Source of the DNA: Frateuria_A sp051900425
GTDB lineage: Bacteria > Pseudomonadota > Gammaproteobacteria > Xanthomonadales > Rhodanobacteraceae
Reading direction: 5' to 3'
Length of the DNA stretch: 64,000 nucleotides
Assembly: GCF_051900425.1 (NCBI RefSeq)
Contig: NZ_JBHZGK010000002.1
Span: 186,001 to 250,000, forward strand
The notes beneath the pieces were generated by a model, which worked only from the letters and a program-made list of their open reading frames with translations, did no database searches and was not told the origin of the DNA. Made by a program: the position numbers and the translations under genes. Position 1 is the first letter of the stretch. The number at the start of each line of letters is the position of its first letter. Shown here one piece after another: positions 45,126-52,132 of this stretch.

Positions 45126-45219
45126 TCCGTTGGGTGGGGCTTTGGCCCACACCAGGCCTTCCGAAGGGCGCGGCGGGCTCATGCCCACCGTGCGTCAGGC
45201 CGTGCGGCCGGCGCTTTGC

Positions 45220-45248
45220 TTGTGCGCCCCGCGCGCAAACCTTAAAAT
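45220..45248 (+). promoter_or_regulatory. tRNA-Lys promoter
   Basis: TTGTGC at 45220-45225 and TAAAAT at 45243-45248 are 17 bases apart, with a GC-rich discriminator CGCCCGTTCGCC before the tRNA. GC-rich discriminators are typical of stringently controlled stable-RNA promoters. Confidence 0.65.
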
Positions 45249-45264
45249 CGCCCGTTCGCCTGAT

Positions 45265-45340
45265 GGGTCGTTAGCTCAGTTGGTAGAGCAGTAGACTTTT
45301 AATCTATTGGTCCCGAGTTCGAGTCTCGGACGACCCACCA
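45265..45340 (+). tRNA. tRNA-Lys (anticodon UUU)
   Basis: A 76-base cloverleaf begins GGGTCGTTAGCTCAGTTGGT and ends with the complementary CGACCC plus encoded CCA. The anticodon loop CTTTTAA gives TTT at 45298-45300. The T arm reads CCGAGTTCGAGTCTCGG. All arms pair well. In Pseudomonas a tRNA-Lys at this same place after queC is a known island integration site. Confidence 0.95.
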
Positions 45341-45346
45341 TCTTCA

Positions 45347-45369
45347 CCCGCGCCCGTCGCGGGTTTTTT
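45347..45369 (+). terminator. rho-independent terminator after tRNA-Lys
   Basis: CCCGCG (45347-45352) pairs with CGCGGG (45358-45363) and is followed at once by six T residues. It ends the tRNA transcript and separates it from the threonine aldolase gene. Confidence 0.88.
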
Positions 45370-45429
45370 GTGCCCGCTTGCTTCAGGCCAGACCGCGCGC
45401 GAAGCTGCCTCCTTTGCCGGGAGCACAAT

Positions 45430-46455
45430 GTGGACTGGGTCGACCTGCGCAGCGATACGGTAACCAGGCCCACGCCCGCCATGCGTGCGGCCATGCTGGA
45501 CGCCCCGGTGGGGGACGACGTGTACGGCGAGGACCCCGCCGTCAATGCCCTGCAGCAGCGCCTGGCCGGCGAGCTCGGCTTCGAGGCTGGGTTGTTCGTA
45601 CCCAGCGGCACGCAGTCGAACCTGCTGGCACTGATGTCGCATTGCGAACGCGGCGACGAGTACATCGTGGGCATGGACGCGCACACCTACAAGTTCGAGG
45701 GCGGTGGTGCGGCGGTGCTCGGTTCGATCCAGCCCCAGCCGATCGTTCAGGACGCCGACGGTTCGCTGCCGCTGGACCGGGTGGCGGCCGCGATCAAGCC
45801 GGTCGATCCGCACTTCGCCCGCACGCGCCTGCTGGCGCTGGAGAACACGTGGCATGGCCGCGTGTTGCCGATGGAGTACCTCCGGGCTGCGCGCGATTTC
45901 GCCCGCGAACGCGGCCTTGCGTTCCACCTGGACGGCGCCCGCCTGTACAACGCGGCGGTGGCGGCGGGCGTGCCCGCGCGCGAGATCGCGCGGCACTTCG
46001 ACAGCGTGTCGGTGTGCCTCTCCAAGGGGCTCGGCGCACCGGTGGGTTCGGTGCTGGTGGGCTCCGCGGCGCTGATCGACAAGGCGCGGCGCTGGCGCAA
46101 GGTCACCGGTGGCGGCTGGCGCCAGGCCGGCATGCTGGCGGCGGCTGGCCTGTACGCCCTCGATCACCACGTCGCGCGGCTGGCCGACGACCACGCCCGC
46201 GCCGTCACCCTGGCACGGCAGCTCGAAGCCGTGCCGGGCCTGCGCCTGCTCGGCCAGCACACCAACATGGTCTTCGTCGAGGTGCCCGCCGAGCGGCTGC
46301 GCGAGCTGGACGTGCATCTGCGCGAGGCCGGCATCCGCATCAGCATCGGCTACCTGCCGACGCTGCGGTTGGTGACCCACCTGGACGTCGACGACGCCGG
46401 TATCGCCCGCACGGTCGAGGCGTTTGCCCGGTTCTTGGGCGGACAGGCAGCGTGA
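45430..46455 (+). CDS. ltaE: low-specificity L-threonine aldolase
   Basis: The 341-residue PLP enzyme starts from GTG (VDWVDLRSDTVTRPTPAMRAAM) with GGGAG about seven bases upstream. It has GEDPAVNALQQRLAGELG, FEGGGAAVLGSIQPQP, and the PLP lysine in SVCLSKGLGAPVGSVLVG. It cleaves threonine or allo-threonine to glycine and acetaldehyde. The ATG two bases earlier is out of frame. Its stop overlaps the GTG of the secreted glycosidase gene. Confidence 0.92.
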   Translation: MDWVDLRSDTVTRPTPAMRAAMLDAPVGDDVYGEDPAVNALQQRLAGELGFEAGLFVPSGTQSNLLALMSHCERGDEYIVGMDAHTYKFEGGGAAVLGSIQPQPIVQDADGSLPLDRVAAAIKPVDPHFARTRLLALENTWHGRVLPMEYLRAARDFARERGLAFHLDGARLYNAAVAAGVPAREIARHFDSVSVCLSKGLGAPVGSVLVGSAALIDKARRWRKVTGGGWRQAGMLAAAGLYALDHHVARLADDHARAVTLARQLEAVPGLRLLGQHTNMVFVEVPAERLRELDVHLREAGIRISIGYLPTLRLVTHLDVDDAGIARTVEAFARFLGGQAA

Positions 46456-47474
46456 TCGGTCGGAGGGCAGCGGCTCGCCTGCGGGGCACGCGGCTGCTGA
46501 TCGCAGCCTTGCTGGCCCTCGTGCCGGCCTGCCCGGTTGTTGCGGCTGAAGTGGCCCGTGGCGCCCGGATGCACGCCGGCAACCCGGTCATCCCGGGGTG
46601 GTACGCGGACCCGGAGGCGGCGATCTTCGGCAAGACCTACTGGATCTACCCGACCTGGTCGGACGACTACGATCGCCAGCTCTTCATCGATGCCTTTTCC
46701 TCGCCGGACCTGGTGCGATGGACGCGCCATCCGCACGTGCTCGACGTGCGTGCGATCCATTGGGCCAGAAGCGCGATGTGGGCGCCGGCCGTGGTCGCCA
46801 AGGGTGGGCGCTACTACCTCTTCTTCGCTGCCAACGACATCCAGAGCGACCGCGAGGTAGGCGGCATCGGCGTGGCGGTGGCCGACCACCCGCAGGGCCC
46901 GTTCCGCGACCTGCTGGGCAAGCCGCTGGTCGGCGCCTTCCACAACGGCGCGCAGCCGATCGACCAGTCGGTATTCCGCGACGACGACGGCCAGTACTAC
47001 CTGATCTACGGTGGCTGGAAGCACGCCAACATCGCGCGGCTGAAGGACGACTTCACCGGGCTCATGCCCTTCGCGGACGGCACGGTGTTCAAGGAGATCA
47101 CGCCCGAGCACTACGTCGAAGGCCCGATGATGTTCAAGCGCGACGGCCGCTATTACCTGATGTGGTCGGAGGGTGGCTGGACCGGGCCGGACTACTCGGT
47201 GGCCTATGCGATTGGCGATTCGCCGCTAGGTCCGTTCCGCCGCATCGGCAAGATCCTCGAACAGGACCCCTCCATCGCCACCGGCGCCGGCCACCACTCG
47301 CTGCTGCACACGCCCGATGGTCGCTGGTACATCGTCTACCACCGGCGCCCCAGGGGCGAAACGGCCGCCAACCACCGCGTGGTCTGCATCGATCGGCTGG
47401 AGTTCGACGCCCGCGGCCGCATCCTTCCGGTGAGGATGACGCGGCAGGGCGTCGAGGCTCACCCCTTGCGCTGA
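46452..47474 (+). CDS. secreted glycoside hydrolase family 43 enzyme
   Basis: The 340-residue protein starts from GTG overlapping the aldolase TGA and has a signal peptide (LLIAALLALVPACPVVAAE). The five-bladed GH43 fold is marked by NPVIPGWYADPEAAIFGKTYWIYPTW (base Asp), IDQSVFRDDDGQYYLIYGGW (second Asp) and YVEGPMMFKRDGRYYLMWSEGG (acid Glu). Family members act on arabinoside, xyloside or galactoside bonds; which one is unknown. No other carbohydrate gene adjoins. Its 3' end overlaps the convergent phaZ gene by 16 bases. Confidence 0.88.
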   Translation: MIGRRAAARLRGTRLLIAALLALVPACPVVAAEVARGARMHAGNPVIPGWYADPEAAIFGKTYWIYPTWSDDYDRQLFIDAFSSPDLVRWTRHPHVLDVRAIHWARSAMWAPAVVAKGGRYYLFFAANDIQSDREVGGIGVAVADHPQGPFRDLLGKPLVGAFHNGAQPIDQSVFRDDDGQYYLIYGGWKHANIARLKDDFTGLMPFADGTVFKEITPEHYVEGPMMFKRDGRYYLMWSEGGWTGPDYSVAYAIGDSPLGPFRRIGKILEQDPSIATGAGHHSLLHTPDGRWYIVYHRRPRGETAANHRVVCIDRLEFDARGRILPVRMTRQGVEAHPLR

Positions 47475-48736
47475 GGCGTCCGGCGCGGTGGCCGTGCCGC
47501 GTGGTGACGGATGAAGTCGCGCACCTGTGGATACACCGTTTCGCGCCAGCGCCGGCCGCTGAAGATGCCGTAGTGGCCGGCGCCTTCGATCACGCGGTGC
47601 GCGTGCCGCTTCGCCGGGATGCCGGTGCACAGCGCGTGCGCCGCCTCGGTCTGGCCCAGACCGGAGATGTCGTCCAGCTCGCCCTCGATGGTGAGCAGCG
47701 CGCTGCGCGTGATGGCGCCCGGATCCACGCGCTCGCCGGCCACGTCCCACAGGCCGCGCGGCAGCAGGCATTGCTGGAACACCGTGCCGATGGTGTCCAG
47801 GTAATACCCGGCCGGCATGTCCAGCACGGCGTTGTATTCGTCGTAGAAGCGCCGGTGTGCCTCGGCGTCGTCCAGGTCGCCACGCAGCAGATCGAGATAG
47901 AAATCCCAGTGCGATGACAGATGGCGGCCCGGATTCATCGCCACGAAACCGGCGTGTTGCAGGAAGCCCGGGTAGACCTTGCGCCCGCGCCCCGGATAGT
48001 TGGCCGGCACGGTGTGGATCAGGTTGGCTTCGAACCAGGACAACGGCTGGGTGGTGGCCAGGTCGTTGACGCTTGTGGGGCTGCGGCGCGGGTCGATCGG
48101 GCCGCCCATCATGACCAGGCTGCGTGGCGTCTCCTCCCCGCGCGCGGCCATGAGCGATACCGCGGCCAGCACCGGCACGGTCGGCTGGCACACCGAGACC
48201 ACGTGCAGATCGCTCGCGCCGATGTGGCGGATGAAGCGCTCGACGTAGGCCACGTAGTCGTCCAGCCGGAACATGCCCGCCTCGGCCGGCACCATGCGCG
48301 CGTCGACCCAGTCGGTGACATAGACCTTGTGGTCGCGCAGCAGCGTTCGCACGGTGTCGCGCAGCAGCGTCGCGTGGTGGCCCGAGAGCGGCGCCACCAC
48401 CAGCACCACCGGCTGGCGGCGCATCGCCTCGATCACCTCGGGGTTGTCGCTGTAGCGCTTGAACCGCCTCAACCGGCAGAACGGCAGTTCCAGCGCGGTC
48501 TGTTCCACCACCGCGACGGTGTAGCCATGGGCCTGGATCTCGTGGATGCCGAACGCCGGCTTCTCGTAATCCTTGCCCAGCCGGTACATCAGCTCGCAGC
48601 CGGCTGCCCAGCGCGCCGCCCCCGGCCACTGCGCAAGCAGGCTGCCTGGCTCGCTGAACATCTTCGCGCTGGCCTGCGCGAAGTAGCTCATCGGGCCCAT
48701 GAAGGCGCGCTGCCATTCGTGGATTTGGTAGAGCAT
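47459..48736 (-). CDS. phaZ: intracellular polyhydroxybutyrate depolymerase PhaZ
   Basis: The 425-residue alpha/beta-hydrolase starts MLYQIHEWQRAFMGPMSYFA, standard for intracellular depolymerases. Its nucleophile motif is HVVSVCQPTVPVLAAVSLMA, a lipase-box variant with cysteine; counting places this at residue 183, the same number as the nucleophile Cys183 I recall for Ralstonia PhaZ1. DHKVYVTDWVDARMVP and IEGAGHYGIFSG (His) complete the active site. It mobilises stored PHB. No polymer synthase gene is in the window. Confidence 0.9.
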   Translation of the reverse strand: MLYQIHEWQRAFMGPMSYFAQASAKMFSEPGSLLAQWPGAARWAAGCELMYRLGKDYEKPAFGIHEIQAHGYTVAVVEQTALELPFCRLRRFKRYSDNPEVIEAMRRQPVVLVVAPLSGHHATLLRDTVRTLLRDHKVYVTDWVDARMVPAEAGMFRLDDYVAYVERFIRHIGASDLHVVSVCQPTVPVLAAVSLMAARGEETPRSLVMMGGPIDPRRSPTSVNDLATTQPLSWFEANLIHTVPANYPGRGRKVYPGFLQHAGFVAMNPGRHLSSHWDFYLDLLRGDLDDAEAHRRFYDEYNAVLDMPAGYYLDTIGTVFQQCLLPRGLWDVAGERVDPGAITRSALLTIEGELDDISGLGQTEAAHALCTGIPAKRHAHRVIEGAGHYGIFSGRRWRETVYPQVRDFIRHHAARPPRRTPQRKG

Positions 48737-48828
48737 GGCGACCGGGTCATGCAGGACAAAGCAGCATTCTAGTGGCTTTGTCCCGCGGATGCTGCACTGC
48801 GGCAGACGGCCGAGTCGTAACGCCTGCC

Positions 48829-49575
48829 TCAGCCGCCGCGCCGACGGCAAATCAGCAGCACTTCGTCCACGCCGTCCACCTGGGACAACCCTTCGCGCCA
48901 CTGCAGCGGCTTCTGGAACTTGAGCCCCAGCGGCATGAACACATGGTTGTACCACCACATCGCGCGCTCGCGCCGATGGGTCAGGAACCACTGCCCCAGG
49001 TCGAGCAAGCGCGAGGATTTGGGCTGCATGCCGTAGATCGCGCTGCGTTCCAGCGCAAACCCGTGTGCGGCAAGTTTGGCCTCGATCGCCTCCGGCTCGT
49101 AACGCCGGCAGTGTCCGACGAACTCGTCGAACGCCGTCCAGGCGTCGGCGTGCAGGGGCACCGACAGCAACAGCGTCGCCCCTGGCGCCGCCACGCGCGC
49201 GAGCTCGCGCAAGGCGCCTTCATCGTCGGCGACGTGCTCGAGGATGTCGAAGGCGCACACCAGGTCGAATCGGGCATCGGCGCAGGGCAGCGCACCGATC
49301 ATGCCGTGCATGGCGCTGGCCCCGCGCGCACGCAACTGGCGCAGCGCCGCGTGGCTCAGGTCGACGAAGCAGGTGCCATCCAGCGGCAGGCGCGGACGCA
49401 GGCCGGGGGCAACCTCGAGCCGGCGCGGCGCCGCCGCGGCCAGCTCGCGCAACAGCGGCCAGGTGTTGAAACGCTCGGGATCGACCAGCCGCGCCTGCGC
49501 CCACAGCGCTTCGTAGAAGCCGCGGTTGACGCGGAGCAGCTCGGCATCGCTGCGGATGGGGGCGGGAGTGGCCAT
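48829..49575 (-). CDS. class I SAM-dependent methyltransferase-like protein
   Basis: The 248-residue protein has FDLVCAFDILEHVADDEGALRELARVAAPGATLLLSVP, clear motifs II-III of the Methyltransf_11 group. The usual glycine-rich motif I (DLGCGxG) is degenerate: the corresponding segment reads RRLEVAPGLRPRLPLDGTCFV. It might be a weak or altered methyltransferase; the C-terminus (WWYNHVFMPLGLKFQKPLQW) resembles proteins acting on lipid-linked sugars. Substrate unknown. It lies between phaZ and the RDD gene on the same strand. Confidence 0.78.
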   Translation of the reverse strand: MATPAPIRSDAELLRVNRGFYEALWAQARLVDPERFNTWPLLRELAAAAPRRLEVAPGLRPRLPLDGTCFVDLSHAALRQLRARGASAMHGMIGALPCADARFDLVCAFDILEHVADDEGALRELARVAAPGATLLLSVPLHADAWTAFDEFVGHCRRYEPEAIEAKLAAHGFALERSAIYGMQPKSSRLLDLGQWFLTHRRERAMWWYNHVFMPLGLKFQKPLQWREGLSQVDGVDEVLLICRRRGG

Positions 49576-49618
49576 GAGGCTTTGTACAGCAAGCGCGGCC
49601 GCGGCGGATGTGAAACGG

Positions 49619-50122
49619 CTAACCGATCTGCCGCAGCTCGGTCGCGGCGGCCACGTCGTGCAGCGTGCGGCGGCGTGGGTCGAACAGCGCGGGCGCGAAC
49701 CACACCGCCCAGCCGATGAGCACCGCCCACACCGCGCCCCGCAGGCCCAGCCACGGCGCCAGCCCGAGCAACAGCAACGGCAGCGCGGCGACGACCACCC
49801 GCCGCAAGGCCTGTCCCGGCCGCAGCTTCCCGCCGTCGGCGGTCACCAGACGGAGGCGCCACGGCCGCATGCCGAGCGTCTGCCCGCCGCGCAGCCACGA
49901 GATGACGAAATACGCGCCCACGACCAGGCCCTGCAGCGGCTGGTACCACCACGCGATCGCCGGATGCGTGCCAGCGGCCACCACCTGGCCGCCGGTGGCG
50001 AGCTGGCACAACAGCCCCACCACCATCACGATCGCTACCACGGCGAGCAGGTCGTAGACCAGCGCGGCGAGGCGGCGCCACAGCGGGCAGGGAAGGGCAG
50101 CGGGGTCGTGCGATCGGGTCAT
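49619..50122 (-). CDS. RDD-family membrane protein
   Basis: The 167-residue protein starts MTRSHDPAALPCPLWRRLAALVYDLLAV with the RDD motif modified to the RLAALVYD form. It has three or four hydrophobic helices (VAIVMVVGLLCQLA; LQGLVVGAYFVISWL; ALPLLLLGLAPWLGL) and ends FDPRRRTLHDVAAATELR. Function of most RDD proteins is unknown, though some are linked to ion exchange. Start chosen at the ATG before the first helix; upstream codons to 50266 are antisense to xerD. Divergent from xerD. Confidence 0.83.
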   Translation of the reverse strand: MTRSHDPAALPCPLWRRLAALVYDLLAVVAIVMVVGLLCQLATGGQVVAAGTHPAIAWWYQPLQGLVVGAYFVISWLRGGQTLGMRPWRLRLVTADGGKLRPGQALRRVVVAALPLLLLGLAPWLGLRGAVWAVLIGWAVWFAPALFDPRRRTLHDVAAATELRQIG

Positions 50123-50168
50123 CGGCGTTTCGCTTGCGCCCGTCGCGAACCGCGGCGAGCATCTGCGC

Positions 50169-51080
50169 ATGGAGGAAAAGAGCGCAAGTATCGCCGAAGC
50201 CGACCAGCGCAGCATCGCCGCGTTCCTTGAACGGGTCTGGTCGGAAGACGGCCTGGCCGACCGCACCCTGGAAGCCTATCGGCAGGACCTGGAGGGACTG
50301 GCGCGCTGGCTCGCCTCGCGCGGGCGCGGCCTGCAGACGGCGCGCCGCGAGGACCTGTCGGCGTTCCACGGCAGCCAGCCGGCGGCGGTCCGTTCGATGG
50401 CGCGGCGCCAGTCGGCGTTCCGGCGCTATTACGGCCAGCTCGCGCGCGACACCCCGGGTTTCGAGGACCCCACGCTGCTGATCGAGCGCCCGCGCATGCC
50501 ACGCAGCCTGCCCAAGGCGCTGGCCGAGCGCGAGATCGAGGCGCTCCTGGCCGCACCGGACGTGGATTCCACCCTCGGCCTGCGCGACCGCGCGATGCTC
50601 GAGCTGATGTACGCCTCCGGCCTGCGCGTGTCGGAGCTGGTCGAGCTCCCGCTGGCCGCGCTCAACACGCGCCAGGGCGTGCTGCGGATTACCGGCAAGG
50701 GCGGCAAGGACCGCCTGGTGCCGGTCGGCGAAGTCGCGCTCGAGCGCATCGAGGCCTATCTCGCCGACGCACGGCCGCAGCTCGCAAAAGGCCGCCAGCC
50801 GGCGGCGCTGTTCCTCAGCCGGCGCGGCGAGGGCATGACGCGGCAGATGTTCTGGACGCTGGTCAAGCGGCACGCGCTGGCGGTCGGCATCGAGGGCAAA
50901 CGCATCTCCCCGCATGTGCTGCGCCACTCCTTCGCCACCCATCTGCTCAACCACGGCGCCGACCTGCGCGCGCTGCAGCTGCTGCTGGGGCATGCCTCGC
51001 TCAGCACCACGCAGATCTACACGCTGGTGGCGAAGGAAGGCCTGAAGCGCCTGCACGCGAAACACCACCCTCGCGGCTGA
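50169..51080 (+). CDS. xerD: site-specific tyrosine recombinase XerD
   Basis: The 303-residue recombinase has an N-terminal SAM-like core-binding domain (FLERVWSEDGLADRTLEAYRQDLEGL). The catalytic set follows: Arg in SGLRVSELV, Lys in GKGGKDRLVP, HxxR in HVLRHSFATHLL, His in LGHASLSTTQIYT, and the Tyr nucleophile in that last block. With XerC it resolves chromosome dimers at dif. It precedes dsbC, as in E. coli xerD-dsbC. Confidence 0.93.
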   Translation: MEEKSASIAEADQRSIAAFLERVWSEDGLADRTLEAYRQDLEGLARWLASRGRGLQTARREDLSAFHGSQPAAVRSMARRQSAFRRYYGQLARDTPGFEDPTLLIERPRMPRSLPKALAEREIEALLAAPDVDSTLGLRDRAMLELMYASGLRVSELVELPLAALNTRQGVLRITGKGGKDRLVPVGEVALERIEAYLADARPQLAKGRQPAALFLSRRGEGMTRQMFWTLVKRHALAVGIEGKRISPHVLRHSFATHLLNHGADLRALQLLLGHASLSTTQIYTLVAKEGLKRLHAKHHPRG

Positions 51081-51203
51081 CGCAGACGATCCGGCCAGGC
51101 TGAAGCCAGGCCTGCGGGGTTCCGGGGCTCGTAAGCTCCCGCTTATCCCGGCTGTGCCAGAATCGGCCGATCGCCGCTTTCCCCACGCGGCCGCGAGGTT
51201 CCG

Positions 51204-51974
51204 ATGTTCAAGAAACTCTCCGTCGCGCTGCTCGCCAGCGCCTTCGCGCTCGCCGCCTGCGCGGCGGACCGCCAGGACGCCGCCACCGGCAGCGCGACCG
51301 ATCCGTCCGCCGGGCAGGTTGTCAGCGCGGCCCTGAAGAAGCTCGCCCCGGGCGTGCAGATCGACCAGATCACGGCCTCGCCGCTGCCGGGCTTTTACCA
51401 GGTGATTGCCTCCGGACAACTGGTCTATGTCAGTGCCGACGGCAAGTACATGCTCAATGGCGACGTGGTCGACCTGGCCGCCAGGGAGAACCTGAGCGAA
51501 CGCGCCTGGGCGGGCTTCCGCAAGGCCGAACTGGCCAAGGTGCCGGCGTCCCAGCGGATCGTGTTCGCGCCGCCGCACCCGAAGTACACGGTGACCGTGT
51601 TCTCCGACGTCAACTGCGGCTATTGCCGCATGTTCCATTCGCACATCAAGCAGTTCAACGACGAAGGCATCGCGGTGGAATACCTGGCCTGGCCGCGCGA
51701 GGGCGTGACCGATACCGCCGGCGCCCCCACCGACACGTACAAGGAAATGGTCTCGGTCTGGTGCGCCGCCGACCGCAAGGCCGCGTTCACCGCCGCCAAG
51801 CAGGGCAAGGCGCCCAAGCCCGCCGAGTGCGCCAATCCGGTCAAGGACGAGTTCGACCTGGGCGTCAAGCTCGGCGTCACCGGCACGCCGATGGTGCTGG
51901 GACCCGACGGGATGGTGCTGGGCGGTTACGTCACGCCGGACAAGCTATTGAAGATGCTAGAAAAAGGCAGCTGA
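51204..51974 (+). CDS. dsbC: thiol:disulfide interchange protein DsbC
   Basis: The 256-residue periplasmic protein has an N-terminal dimerisation domain (VVSAALKKLAPGVQIDQITASPLPGFYQV) and a thioredoxin-like domain with the active site FSDVNCGYCRMFHS (CGYC) and TGTPMVLGPDG (cis-Pro). The structural cysteine pair VWCAAD and AECANP is present. It isomerises wrong disulfides with DsbD. Its signal peptide ends AFALAACAAD, which fits a lipobox as well as an ordinary cleavage site, so this copy may be lipidated; E. coli DsbC is soluble. Confidence 0.9.
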   Translation: MFKKLSVALLASAFALAACAADRQDAATGSATDPSAGQVVSAALKKLAPGVQIDQITASPLPGFYQVIASGQLVYVSADGKYMLNGDVVDLAARENLSERAWAGFRKAELAKVPASQRIVFAPPHPKYTVTVFSDVNCGYCRMFHSHIKQFNDEGIAVEYLAWPREGVTDTAGAPTDTYKEMVSVWCAADRKAAFTAAKQGKAPKPAECANPVKDEFDLGVKLGVTGTPMVLGPDGMVLGGYVTPDKLLKMLEKGS

Positions 51975-51978
51975 TCCC

Positions 51979-52034
51979 TGTGGGAGCGCCCTTGGGCGCG
52001 ACCGGGATGGCGGTCGCGCCCAAGGGCGCTCCTA
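51979..52034. repeat. paired REP element (family A) between dsbC and purL
   Basis: GTGGGAGCGCCCTTGGGCGC (arm 51979-52002) pairs with GCGCCCAAGGGCGCTCCTAC (arm 52011-52034) around an eight-base loop. The 24-base arms differ at one wobble-compatible position. It is the longest and cleanest copy of this family in the window. Confidence 0.8.
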
Positions 52035-52132
52035 CACTCAAGGATCGGTCTGCTTGGATTGGTGGGCTGGATGGGCCGCCCGGTCGCATCGGGTAGAATA
52101 GGGCGCTTCCCTTCAGCGCCGAATCCCCCCGC

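Noticed and set aside
45307..45429. N-terminal extension of threonine aldolase beginning inside tRNA-Lys
   Set aside because: The extension overlaps the tRNA and its terminator and has no homology; GTG at 45430 gives the family start.
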